Of a DNA stretch of 64,000 nt, positions 23,451 through 35,019 are shown one piece after another. Source of the DNA: Macrolepiota albuminosa (Eukaryota; Basidiomycota; Agaricomycetes; Agaricales; Agaricaceae). The notes beneath the pieces were generated by a model. The model was not told the DNA's origin. It saw only the letters and a program-made list of their open reading frames with translations, and made no database searches. The DNA lies in the NCBI GenBank assembly GCA_027475525.1, contig JAMWFC010000067.1, positions 601,610 through 665,609 of the forward strand. The letters run 5' to 3'. The translations under genes were made by a program, and so were the position numbers. The number at the start of each line of letters is the position of its first letter. Within the stretch, counting starts at the first letter, position 1.

Positions 23451-23720
23451 GTAACATAGGAGTGTGAGCATCGAGCTATCGATCGAACTATGTAAGTTGG
23501 CTACAACTCAGGTCATTCCCTCGACTGGGATGAGGTCGAAACTATTTCAATTTGTATCTATCTATCCATCTTGAAATTTCGTTGGTTTGTGGCGTAACAT
23601 AGGAGTGTGAGCGTCGAGCTATCGATCGAACTATGTATGTAAGTTGGCAGCCTTACAACTCAAGTCATGCCCACGACTGGGAGGAGGTTGAAACCATTTC
23701 GATTTGGAACTAGGTTGGAA
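23451..23720. repeat. Diverged tandem repeat downstream of hydrolase paralog 1
   Basis: A unit beginning GTAACATAGGAGTGTGAG at 23451 recurs at 23594 (143 bp apart) with substitutions and small indels. It covers the 3' UTR/intergenic region and looks like an old local duplication, unlike the perfect 77-bp ones. Confidence 0.85.
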
Positions 23721-23901
23721 CCTTGATCAACGACTAAGAAAGATATATATGTAGAGAGAGTTACTTCTTAACCAGTGAATCTCAATTTACGTTACGTTCC
23801 TGTCAGTCAGTCTGCGTGCCTCTAAGTGAAGTTGGAACGATAGTTCCCTTAACAAACCAGTCACTGACGTTGGTCCCGCTGATTCTTCTTGTTGACCCGC
23901 A

Positions 23902-24055
23902 CGCCAATGCCAAAGACGATACTCCTCCTCTGCTCTTAATGAACGCGTTTCTTTCATCTTGCTTTGTTTCAGTCCCTCCGCCAATGCCAAAGACGATACT
24001 CCTCCTCTGCTCTTAATGAACGCGTTTCTTTCATCTTGCTTTGTTTCAGTCCCTC
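23902..24055. repeat. Exact 77-bp tandem duplication (D)
   Basis: Positions 23902-23978 and 23979-24055 are identical and lie just upstream of the start codon of hydrolase paralog 2, so they affect only the presumed promoter/5' UTR. Confidence 0.97.
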
Positions 24056-24083
24056 CCTCCCACAAGCCGAGCGCTGAGTACTG

Positions 24084-25357
24084 ATGATGCGCGAAAGAAA
24101 CTACGGTCAAGTTTCTTGGTCTGAACTCGCATTCATCATAATAGTAATCCTCCGAATACGTCAGTATCCAATCAACACACTCTCGAAAATTCCAACCATT
24201 AAATACTCGTCTTACCTCTCAGCATTCATACTCTTATATAGCATGGTGAAAACCTGTCCAAAAGGAAAAGTCCACAAATCTCGTCGGCGTTTCCTCGGAG
24301 ACACTGTTTTTCGATGCGTCGCAAACGCGTGGAACCAACGACAATTCCAATTCGTCTTCGGTACGAGTCTCCAGGTATACGAAGGCTGGGCAAGGAGTCA
24401 CGGGCTTCCTGTACTCGTGGACGACGTTGGAACTCACGGCGGACGACTGTTATGGATCGGCCCGCGAAACACGAAACGAGTGGTTCTCTATTTCCACGGT
24501 AAGGTGCCCCTGAAAGGACAGTCCCTGTAGATATGGGAACACTTACGGAAAAATCATCACAGGTGGAGGTTATGTTATCCCGTTACAGGATTTCAGCGCA
24601 TCCTTTTGGAATTACGTACGGCTAAAACTCGGAGAAGAAGGCAAAAACGTTGGGTTCGCTATAATGAGCTACTGTGAGCCCATGGCCAAGGCTTGCCAAA
24701 TATGGTCGAGAAAAAACCACTGACATATCACCAGCCATACTACCTACGGCGAAATTCCCAACACAGCTCGTACAAGCTGTCGAGGCCCTACAGCATGTCA
24801 TCGCGAGTGGGTGCAGCCCACAAGACGTGTACATCGTCGGCGACTCCGCGGGGGGCAACCTTGCTCTCGCATTACTTTCCCACATGTTACATCCCGTGGA
24901 AAGCGTGGCCCCATATCCACCGACTTCTCGCATCGGTGGCGTCTTCTTGATGTCTCCATGGGTCTCGCTCACCGGAGACACGGGTTCCCATCTCGCAAAC
25001 GACTCCTCTGACATTGTGGGTGCGAAGACGCTTGCGTATTGCGGTCGCAAGGCGCTCGAAGGTGTTCCCGATTCACTCCGCGTGTATTTGGAGACGCTCA
25101 AAGTTCCTGATACGTGGTTTCGAGGCATCGACGAGCTCGTGAGTCGCATCCTCGTCACGGCTGGTGCAGCCGAGTGCTTGCGGGACGATATCATCCAGGT
25201 CTCGCACAAGCTCTCCAAGAATCACGATAAAGTCAAACTCATTATCCAAGAAAACGGTGTCCATAACGATCCTTTCTTTGATTTCTTCGTCGGAGAAATG
25301 AATCTGGGTGATTTGACACCGAAAATCATAGACTGGTTTCGTGAAGCATTAGGATAA
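24084..25357 (+). CDS. Alpha/beta-hydrolase fold-3 esterase, paralog 2
   Basis: Exons 24084-24159, 24223-24498, 24563-24673 and 24735-25357 (1086 nt, 361 residues) join without a break. The N-terminal signal anchor (LAFIIIVILRIP then FILLYSMV) spans intron 1. Catalytic motifs: HGGGY for the oxyanion hole, split by intron 2; GDSAGGNLALALLSHML with the nucleophile (about 24838-24890); ILVTAGAAECLRDD with the acid region (about 25150-25190); ENGVHNDPFFDFF with the His (about 25250-25285). Tandem arrangement, shared intron positions and equal exon 2 and 3 lengths with the gene at 22068 show a local duplication. The family deacetylates sterols or small esters at the ER membrane or outside the cell; the actual substrate is unknown. 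Confidence 0.9.
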
Positions 25358-25950
25358 AGTATGTAGATCAGAGAACAATGTAGCCCTCTCTAACTCCGAA
25401 TCGCGCGCGCGCCCCACGAGGCATCAAAAAAACATAAGGAAATGTCCGATTCCGCGTCGCAATGGCAACTCAACAAGCGACCATTGTGAGCGGGGGTTAC
25501 AACGGTCTCTCCATCAGAAGAAATGAATGAAAATGACTTCGGGGGGAACAATTTCAAAAGGCCATTGTTCCCAACCCATCATGCATCAGGGCCGTCGTTT
25601 TTGAATTTCACGGCCTGCGTCGGTGACTCTATTAACTATCTTGTAAGCCGGCCGACCAGTCCCCATGTCGCCTTTGACTCGCCTTTGCCAAAACTCGCTT
25701 CTTCACAGAACGCGTGTCGGATCCTGCAATTGTATGTAGCTTGCAAGAGGCAAAACACCAGAAATGACGACAGACACCCAACTCTATCTCCATCTCATTC
25801 ATTCAGGGGTAGTAAGTAGCTGGTATGTAGGGAGAAGAACTGACCACGTTTCTCGGCTTTCCGGTTCGTTCGCGCCGGATGACAACCCCAAGGCTGCGCT
25901 TTCACGTCTCTTGTTTCCAAAAGAACTCTGCCGAGAAATCACAGAACCCT

Positions 25951-26104
25951 AGACAGCCAGCGATCTTGCATGCATTAATCGGGGACATATTTGACTTTTG
26001 TGTGGATCTTGAAATCTGTCATCACAGAGACAGCCAGCGATCTTGCATGCATTAATCGGGGACATATTTGACTTTTGTGTGGATCTTGAAATCTGTCATC
26101 ACAG
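25951..26104. repeat. Exact 77-bp tandem duplication (E)
   Basis: Positions 25951-26027 and 26028-26104 are identical; intergenic. A run of nine or more G follows at about 26109. Confidence 0.97.
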
Positions 26105-26900
26105 TCAAGGGGGGGGGGGTCTAGGGTCTGACCTGACAAGCCCGTCTGGTCTGAGGCACCTGAGACTGAGGGTGGTGGGTCCGACATATCCTCCCACATC
26201 ATGTCACAAGTCAACGCTTCCAAACGCCCATCACGCATGTATGTACTGCCAAACTAAGGCCTGACGCAGACGCGCTCTGAGGGGCTGGCTGGCTGGCTGG
26301 CTGGAGCCCAGCAACCTTTCATACAAAATTACATCACACGCACACCAGAAACGAGGCCTGAGCAAAAAACCTCCTTCCCTCCTATATATGTTCTTCCAAA
26401 GAAGAAGATCTCGAAGCGCAGCAGTTTGCAATTTCAACGCCATCGATCCGGACGAAAGAGAAAGAGAAAGAGAAAGCGTGTCACGCGGGGCGCCCTTATC
26501 TCCATCACACATCCACCTACGTCATATCCCATATCCCCTAGCCCAGGCTTCCGCTTCCTTTCTTCTTTCTTCTTTCGCTGAATTTTAAAGTTCTGTCACT
26601 CCTGAATTCGTTTCCATCCGGCTCGACCCGACCCGAACCCGACCCATCCCCCCGGTCCCATTTGTTCATGATGTGCGCCACCCAACGCCTGGTGAAGCGG
26701 TGATTACGGTAGGGCACACGCTGCGCCTATCACACCATACCACACCACATTTACATTTACATTTACACTATACTATACTATACTATAATACACTAATAAT
26801 CCACACGACGCACGCATCTCGTGGTCCTGTTCCTGTTCCTGTTCATGTTCATGTTCATGTTCGTATCTCTCTTCTTCTTTTCATTTCTTTCTTTCACATA

Positions 26901-27054
26901 TCCCTATTCCCATCACACACATCCTCTGTTCTCTGCCCAAGCCAACGTCTAAACACGGCAGGAAGGAACGCCGAGAGTCCCTATTCCCATCACACACATC
27001 CTCTGTTCTCTGCCCAAGCCAACGTCTAAACACGGCAGGAAGGAACGCCGAGAG
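26901..27054. repeat. Exact 77-bp tandem duplication (F)
   Basis: Positions 26901-26977 and 26978-27054 are identical; intergenic. Confidence 0.97.
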
Positions 27055-28406
27055 ACGCTTCCTTTCGTTTTCGTACATCCACAAGGCTTCAGGCCTCAGA
27101 CTTTGATTTAGAACAAGAACCAACCCTACGTACCTTACCATAACCATAACCTTTAACATACCACACTATAAACATAAACATAAACATACCCACTATCAAG
27201 AATCAAGAAAACACCTCGAACAAAACAAATTAACCCATATCGAGAGCCCAGCTCAGCTCGGAGAAACCCAAATTACACCTCGATCCACGCGGTGGGGTGG
27301 GGCTCGTTCCTCTCACGTTCTTCTATGTAGATCTCATAAATCACAACATGATATCAACAACTCACGACGCCGACCCAAAAAAAAACACTCATTTCCCAGC
27401 ATCACAAGCCGGAAAAACTCAACAGAAACCAACAGAAAAACCAACAGAAAGGCCAAGAAGCCAAGAACAAGACACATATATAATATATATCTATATAAAC
27501 CGCACTAGTCTAATACAATATACACCCAAAAAGACAAGTCGTTTTTTTCTTCTTTAATTTACCAAAAAAAAAAGAGGAGAGAGGAGAGGAGAGGAGAGAT
27601 GAAAAGTGAGTAACAGCAACAGCAACAACAGCAGCGACAAAAAAGACAAAAAAGAAAAAGAAAAAAGAAAAAAAGAAAGGAAAACACAAAAACTTGGGGG
27701 GCTGGGAACGCGCAAACCCTTCGCGGTGGTGGTGTGAAGTATCTGAGTATCTGAGTATGTGTGAGTGTGAGTAGGTGAGTATGAGTATGTGAAAACGTGA
27801 GAGGAGTATGTGAATATGCGAGCATGTGAATGAGAATGAGAAGTATGTGAGTAGTACGTAGCGCAGAAAGAAATATCTGATGCTGTCTGCTGTCTGCTGT
27901 CTGTATAATCTGTATACCTGTTCTGTTCTGTTCTGTTCTGTCTGTAAATTCATATGCACGTCATAAAGTCCGAGACCGGCCGGAGATGTGTGTGTGTGTG
28001 TGTGTGTAATGTCGTGTCAGTCAGTGTCCGTGTCGTGGACGCGATGAGATGAGGATGATATTGAGAAGAGATGAGATATAAAATGCGATAATTGCGTTGT
28101 GCGTTGTGCGTTGTGCGTTACGTTGTGTGTTGCGTTGTGTGTGTTATATTGTGTGCATGTGCGATTCGTCAAGAACGGGTGGGATCAAGCGCGTGAGCGA
28201 GTTGTTTTGCAGTACGAGTCGAGGCGAAGCAAGAGATCAAGAGATCAAAAGAAGAAAGCCAAAAACCAAACACGAGAAACGATCGAGCAGCGGAACATGC
28301 AAGGTTGAGCGGAGCAGAGGCGACGCAAAACAACAACAGAATCTAGGCCACCAAAAAACCGAGTTGCGAGATGTTGAAATCCCAAACCCATCATACTCAC
28401 AACCGC

Positions 28407-31148
28407 TCAAAACCTCAAAGGCTCATACAACTCGTGCAGATCCACGACCATCGGCGGATGGACAAACCTCATCGCCTGCGCAAACTCATCAGGAATCGTC
28501 ATCGGCGGGTGCAAAAACGTCGAGAACAGCTCCTCGTCATGGCCTATCGGCTGATGCAAGTAATCCATAGGACTCTCGTCGTTCCCTCCCGCACCTACGC
28601 CCGCACCCGCGGCTGTGCTGGCGCTGGCGCTAGCACTCGACGACGACAGGGACGACAGGGCGGTGGTCGTTGTGGGCGGAGACGAGAGCGGGGGGAGCAT
28701 AGGCGGGTGGATGACGTGTGGCGAGTCGCATTCGCTCTGGGGCATCATCGGGGGGTGCCAGAACGTGTTTCCAGACCCGCGCAGGGCCGGCCCGCCGGGA
28801 GTGAAGTATGTCTGCGCGTGCGAGTGTGCGTGAGGATGCCCGTGCGAGTGTGTGCGCGCGTGGGCGTGGGCGTGGACAGACGACGACGGCGAGAACGGGA
28901 ACTCGATCGAATGCGCAGAGAGACTAGTCGCGCTGGACGAAGTGGTGTATCCATCATTGTACGACGAATACGACGCCGACGACGGCGGCTCAGACGCCGA
29001 GTCTGTGCTCATCCGCCGCCGCTTGCTCGTCCGCGGACTCATCGCCGGGTCGTTGTCCTCCCGCTCCCCTTGCTCGCCCTCCCCGTCATGATCACGCTCA
29101 CGCTCACGATCGCGATCGCGATCCGTCCCCCCAGACTCGGCGACATCCGGCGCAAACGGCAGCGGATCGCTCGTCGTCGTCGTGTACGCCTGCGAGAGGT
29201 AGTCCGGGTGGTACGGCCCGGGGTACATGCTGTACTGGAACATCTGTGTCGCACCGAGGTCCTGCCCCAGCGCCCCGAGCAGCTCCGAGTGCGTGCTCGA
29301 CCGGTAGTCCATCTCGTCTGCGTACTCGTACGTCATTTGCGTCGTAGAGTCCGGCGCGAGCGTCGGCGACGCTTCCCGCGACGGCGACGCCCGCCGGCTC
29401 ACACCTGGACTCGCAGACGGCGTGTCTGAGACACTGTTCCCTCCGCGCCGCGCGTCGTGTCGCGAGCGTTTACGAATAACGTCGGATTTCATGGAAATGG
29501 GCCGGGCAGATCCGTGCAGCTTGTAGTACAGTCCACAGCTATCGACCCAGAATTAAATAAAGAAAAATAATTACTTGGGAAACACGCACGCGTTGCAGAC
29601 GGTCTTTCCCTCGTCGTCCTTGCGCCAGAGCGGAGTTGCGGTGGTGTGGCAATTGTAACATTGCGCTAGCCGGTGGACAGGGGATGAGCTACGCGGGGGA
29701 ACTGTATGGACGGAGGACGACGAACCCATGACGTCGACGGTCTCCTGACGTGGCGGGGCCTGCGCGCGTTCGCCATGGGTGTTGCGCATGGATTTCGGCC
29801 GCGGTCGTTTATGCTACCAGCGCCGCGCCACCGCGGCTAACAGTCAGGAAAAAAAAACACACACACAAAACACAAGACTCACGAGTTTGCAATAGAGCCC
29901 GCAGGCGTTGCAGTTGAGCTCGTCGTTGAGGCCACGACGCCATAGCGGGGTGTGTGTCGCGCCGCAGTTTGAGCATTCTGCCTTTTGACCGCCGGGGCCG
30001 GCGTTGGCGAGGGTGCTGCGGAGGACGGACGAGGTGGCGCCGGGGCCCGAGGGGCGGGCGACGGCAGAGGTGCGGACGGTGAGTGCGGGACGGGCGGTGG
30101 GGGTCGCTGGACGGGTGTCGTATACTTTTGACGGGGCGACTGTCTGTGGGAGGGGGCGTTTGCGGGAGGCCTTGGAGTAGCGGGGCACGCGGGCAGCAAG
30201 GTCATAGTCCGAGTCCTCGTCGTCCGAGTCGGGGCTGGACTCGCGGTCCGAGTCGGGAGCGAGCGGGCCGCCGGGTGCGGCGGGCGTCGTGGGCGTGGGC
30301 GTCGCTGCGGCTGCGAGGTGCCAGGGGTCCAGGGTGTCGTTGGTGTCGACGGCGAGCAGCTCATCCAGGGGCAGCTCGATCGTCGGGCGGGGAATGCCGA
30401 AAGCGTCGTGGGAAGCGGCGGGACTCGTGCCCTCGCCGTAGTTGATCGACGGCGTCACCGACGGCGCCGGGTCCAGCAGGGCCGACGGACCAAAGTCGCT
30501 CGTGAACAGCGACGGGAACCGGAGCGCGCGGGGCGCCGGGTCGACGGGCGCGGGCCGGGCGGGGCTGTCCAGGTTGAACGTGAATTGCATCCGCTTGATC
30601 GTCCCGGGCAGCGCGCGGTTGCGTTCCTTTTCCTCTGCCCGCTGCCGCAGAATCTCGCCTGACGTCCCGGCCTTGTAGTCGGGCGCCGCCAGCTCCGCGA
30701 TGCTCCTGTCACAAAGTCAGTCGCTGCCCGCCAACCAACACCGTCGATGGTCGCACTCACCGTCCCTTTTCGCGGTCGAGCTTGTCGCCCATGCTCCTCG
30801 ACAGACGGCGGAACTCGCGCTTGGACTTGGCGTTGTCAGAGTCCACCATGAGGCTCTGCAGGTGCCATAGCCGCCAGCTCAGGTTCTCCAGCCGCGAGCC
30901 TTGTTCCAGGTAGCTCGCAACCTTGGTGCACACCTGCCGATGCGTCCGCTTTTCAGGGCCACTCTCCCCAACCGAGATAAAGGATGCAAAGACCACACCT
31001 TCCACGTCTTCGTTAGCGACTCTGGATCGCTCAAATTGCTAAACGCCACAAATGACTTGTTTCCCTGGTTCAAGAGTCAGCGTGCGTATCCACTAACTAA
31101 CACGCAACCATCGCACACCTTGAACTTGAGATTGAGCATCGAGGGCAT
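28407..31148 (-). CDS. Two-finger GATA transcription factor with DUF1752-type domain
   Basis: Six exons join in frame: 31148-31119, 31064-30999, 30933-30761, 30705-29883, 29813-29590 and 29538-28407 (2448 nt, 815 residues). The N-terminus has the fungal DUF1752/AreA-type block: a [15 protein letters not shown] segment followed by [12 protein letters not shown] and a [13 protein letters not shown] stretch. GATA finger 1 is C-x2-C-x17-C-x2-C starting [15 protein letters not shown], in exon 4. Finger 2 starts [16 protein letters not shown] and is split by the last intron, ending [11 protein letters not shown]. The linker between them (about 60 residues) has no cysteines, unlike iron-responsive SREA/Urbs1 factors. 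The C-terminal region has a basic KRRRM patch, an [10 protein letters not shown] run, His-rich repeats and four HPPM motifs. It is likely a nuclear DNA-binding regulator of nitrogen, light or iron genes; which one is not decidable here. Confidence 0.92.
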
Positions 31149-32369
31149 CGTCGATAGACCGCGTTGCCGTGGGGTGGAGTGTGTCGAGGGGTCGAGGGTT
31201 GTAAAGGGGGAGGCGAGGCGGTTGGCACAAAGAAAAAAAAAATTACAAAAATTAAGTAACCCCACACAATGCCTGGTTTTTAACGTTATAACTGTTTTTA
31301 CTATAAATCAACCTTTTCCCCCCCTGCCCTTCGCAAATTATGTAATTGCGTTTGCGTCCCCGAGTCCCGAGTCTCCGAATCGGCATAAGTAAATAAATCC
31401 AGATATTTAGATAGATAGATCTTGACCTTGCCCACGAGGCGCGGGGGAACTCCCTCTCCTTGTTCCTTGCTCCCATGCACGACAGAACCCTGCACCCAGC
31501 CTCGCCTCGTGTTCTCCATCCACATCACATCACCACATCAATTAATCCCCCCTTCTCCTTTTTTCCTTTTTTCTTTTTCTTTTTTTAATATGTACCCGGC
31601 CATCACGCTGCCCTGCCTCGAGGCGGAAAATCCTGACGTCATCAATGTACGTACCCTACGAAGGGGAAAAAAGAAAAAGAACAATAAACTACTTACATGA
31701 GTGTCTTTCATTTCTGGTAAAAAAGTAATTCGCCGGGGTTGGTTGCGCGCCCACTCGCACTTCGGATATACGCGTGTGTGTGCGTGGTCACAGCCACAGC
31801 CACAGTTCCCATCGATAACGCGAACGAGCCCATCCCATCGATAAACATATACATATGTACATACCCTTCAGAGAGAGTTTATGCGTGAGGAGTCGTGCCG
31901 GTAGCGCTCGTCGTCGAGTGATGATATGGATCTACATACATACATACATACATACATACCATGCATCCACAACGCGCGCGCGTGGGTGGGCGTATGTAGG
32001 CGTCCCGTGTCCTTACCGAGTTTCACATCGTGACTACCTCCACCTCCACCGTACCTCCCTTCACTACTCCTGCGCTGTACCTGCACTTCCAGTACACCCA
32101 CACGCCCAGTACACCATCCACCCACACGCCCAGTGACGCACGCACGCACGCACGCATGACAACGCCAATGACGCCATTAAGTTTAGACTTTGTCGATCGC
32201 CGGACGTAAGCCTATTCAAGCCAATTCAGGTCGTAAGGTCAAGGTCAGGAAGGTCAAGGTCAAGGTCAGGCATCCATGCCAGCATACATAGCATCGCGGG
32301 AAGAACAGCGCGACGTGACGGCACGCGACACGCGCGATGCGATGCGATGCGAGGAGAAGAGAAGGGGCA
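31149..32369. other. Upstream region of the GATA gene with microsatellites
   Basis: Holds the GATA promoter/5' UTR. It also contains a CT-rich/T-rich tract (31550-31590), a (CATA)n run at about 31933-31959 and a (CGCA)n run at about 32135-32156. No gene recognised. Confidence 0.55.
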
Positions 32370-34940
32370 GGAAGGGAAGAAGCACGCGTTATTGCTATGC
32401 TATGCTATGCTAGAGTGGGACCAATAAGCTCTTGCTTTTGGTTTTAGTTTTGGTTTTGCTCTTAGTTTTAGTTTTAGTTTTGGATTTGGTTTCATTCTTG
32501 GATTTACGCTTACCCTTGCCCTTGCCCTTGCCCTTGCCCTACCCAACCCTACCCTACCCTACCCCCTTGCGCACCTTGTGCGCACGCGTACGCGTACGTA
32601 GGGGACGTCGTGCTGTCCTCGAGGCGATGCCGAGTCCCGAGGGCGTGAGGCGTGAGGCGTGAGGCAGGCGTGCAAGTACGAGTATACGAGTACGAGCATC
32701 GTATCGTATCACCATTGTCATCGTCATGGGACAGCCACCCATGACCATGACGATGGCGATGGAACGGGTCGAAGAACGAAGAACGAAGAACCAAAAACCA
32801 AAAACCCAAAAACGAAGATCTGGGTGAACACGTTGAGTGGATCATGGATCCATGTATCCGTTAATCCATTCATCCATTCATCCATTCATCCATGAAAGGA
32901 TGAAACCAATACGAGAAAGAGAGTTTTCGATATACGTTTATCTCTATCTCTATCTCTATCTCTCTGATCTCCCTCTCTCTATGATCTCTCTCTAATCTCC
33001 CTCTCTGATCTCCATCTGTAATCTCTATCTGCATCTGTATTTGTATGGTATCTGCATCTGTGATCTATCTCTGTACTCTGTACATGTATGTATGTTTTCC
33101 GTTTCCCTCTACCTCTGCCTCTGCCTCTTCCCTTCCTTCCTTCTCTTCTGTTCTCTTCTTCCCCACCCTCTCTTCACGCTCACGTTCACATCCACGTTCA
33201 CGTCCACCACCCACCCAAAAACAGGCAAAGAAACCCCAATTAACGGGACTCAATTCGCAATACCTAGTGTAGTGTCAACCACCGTTCTAACGTTCACGTT
33301 CTAAAAAGTTGAATCAATCTCTGCATTCGTGAGTCGTGAGTCGTGGGCGAGTGGTTCCACATGTATAGATACGTACATATATACGTGCGTGTCTGTCTAT
33401 CTTATCTCTATGTGTATACGTGTTCTGAGGGGGAGAGGGGGAGGGGGAGGAGAGGGGGAGGAGAGGAGGAGGAGAGGAGGGACAGGCACAGAGACAGGGA
33501 CAGGGGGAGGGACAGGGCTAGACTCCGAATGTGACGGTGGAAGTACGTAGTCCATCCATGACTCGTGATTCGTGATATATGTCAAAGCCCACAACGAAGC
33601 CCACAACGAAGCACGGCACGGCACAGCACAGCACGAAACGAAACCCACAAAAAACCAAAAATAGGTAATTGCAATTGGGTATGTGTACCCGAGATGTGAT
33701 TGAGGGAAACGTAGATGGGGGACTGACGTCGAGGATACAAACAACGCGTCAATAACGAAGGGTTGCCATGTGGTTTACGCGCGTGATTGGGGATAAGCAC
33801 TGACGTCGAGGATACAAACAACGCGTCAATAACGAAGGGTTGCCATGTGGTTTACGCGCGTGATTGGGGATAAGCACATGCACGTGTGCTGCTTTTAGAT
33901 ACCAAGTGCCCGTTGTTCTCGGATGGTATCCGTTCATCAGCTGATATGTCTTTTAACGAAGAGGAGTGAGCATCTAGACATTTTTGGGTAATTCTCAGAT
34001 ACTGTTGTGGAAGTGTTGGTACTTTTATGGTTGGATGGTTGAAATCAAACCTTGGCACGACACTTCTTGTAAACTATACATGAATTGCTCACCCTCAGTT
34101 TCATGTAAGTAACTGAGGTTTTGTTCTATATGCATAGTATGTATATGTAGTTGTGCAAACAATGGGTATTTATAATAAAAAATGACAAGGAGGAGGCAAA
34201 AAGATTATTGACTACTCTATGATGTGAGTTATTGATCTGTTTACTAGATTTTAAGTGCACAATGATTTACTAATGTTTTCATAGTTTATGACTCTTGGTA
34301 GATGGAGGTATCACTGTGATGGCATTTGCTGTCTATATCTTGCATATCCCTCTAGGAACATTGAGTGCCATGCATTAATAAGCCTCTATCTGAACTAAGC
34401 ACACCAGCCCCATACCATGATGCCTTTTTTAGGTCACAAGTACAGATTATAGAAGTAGTATGTGCCTTGGTGCATGAGATATGACAGCTACACACAGTAC
34501 TCAACAGCTATGCACAGCAACAGGCTTCTTGAATCACACATAATGCTGGTAATTGATGAACTAATATAAGATAGATGGATCAATCAATCCAATCAGTGCT
34601 TCAACTTCTACTTATCTGGTGCACTTATAACCTTAGAATGATGAAGTTTTTCCAGGACAGATAGCTCAGTGTTTCACCTTCACATCTGACATCAGAATTG
34701 ACACATTGAAAATTGCATATCATGTGTCCTTTTCACTTTTTCCCAAAGAGACACAATTGGTGTTAATGGTGCAATATACAAAGACTATGTTGACCAGCAA
34801 CTCATCAATATGCCAAGGAGTATAACAGAAGTTGTACATGGACATTTTGTCAAGAATATAGAATGTTGAATGATACTTGGCACGACACATCTCACAGGGG
34901 AGAATGGGTGAAGAGCATATGTTCAACTTGAATAATTCAG
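32370..34940. repeat. Large dispersed repeat, left copy
   Basis: From about 32370 to 34675 this matches 37388-39480 in the same orientation with scattered substitutions and small indels, and 34694-34935 matches 40902-41121. The right copy has about 1.4 kb (39480-40901) absent here. The left half is GC-rich and made of simple-sequence tracts (TTTAGTTTTGG, CCCTTG, TATCTC, purine-rich GGGGGAG at 33427-33515); the right half is AT-rich. No intact gene is inside, so the repeat type is undetermined (LTR, non-autonomous transposon or segmental duplication). Confidence 0.85.
33723..33876. repeat. Exact 77-bp tandem duplication (G) inside the left large repeat
   Basis: Positions 33723-33799 and 33800-33876 are identical. 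The homologous stretch in the right copy (about 38628-38705) contains this sequence only once. Confidence 0.97.
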
Positions 34941-35019
34941 CACAGCTATCACTGATAATTTCAAAAGGCACTCAAAGATTTCGATTGAATATCAAAATCA
35001 TTACATTTAGTCCTAAGAT

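Larger units (their letters stand above)
25358..28406. other. Non-coding 3 kb with simple repeats between hydrolase and GATA genes
   Basis: No convincing gene. It contains two 77-bp duplications (E and F), a (GGCT)n run at about 26283-26303, a penta-/hexanucleotide run (TTTACA, CTATA) at 26745-26790, GAGGA repeats at about 27577-27600, CAACAG runs at about 27607-27630, GTATCTGA/GAGTATGTG repeats at 27735-27850, (GT)11 at about 27986-28007 and GTTGTGC repeats at 28095-28140. The part next to 28406 is probably the long 3' UTR of the GATA gene. Confidence 0.6.

Noticed and set aside
27510..27959. 149-codon minus-strand frame rich in Phe and Ser
   Set aside because: Arises from simple repeats (GAGTATGTG, GAAAAAG, CAACAG); no protein-like features.
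28371..29429. 352-codon plus-strand frame, Arg-rich
   Set aside because: It is the antisense shadow of the GC-rich GATA factor C-terminus; composition is RRR/VVR low complexity and the opposite strand has zinc fingers and consistent splicing.
32511..32571. Telomere-like CCCTA/CCCTTG runs
   Set aside because: Irregular units mixed with CCCTTG, internal to a dispersed repeat, not the TTAGGG array of fungal telomeres.
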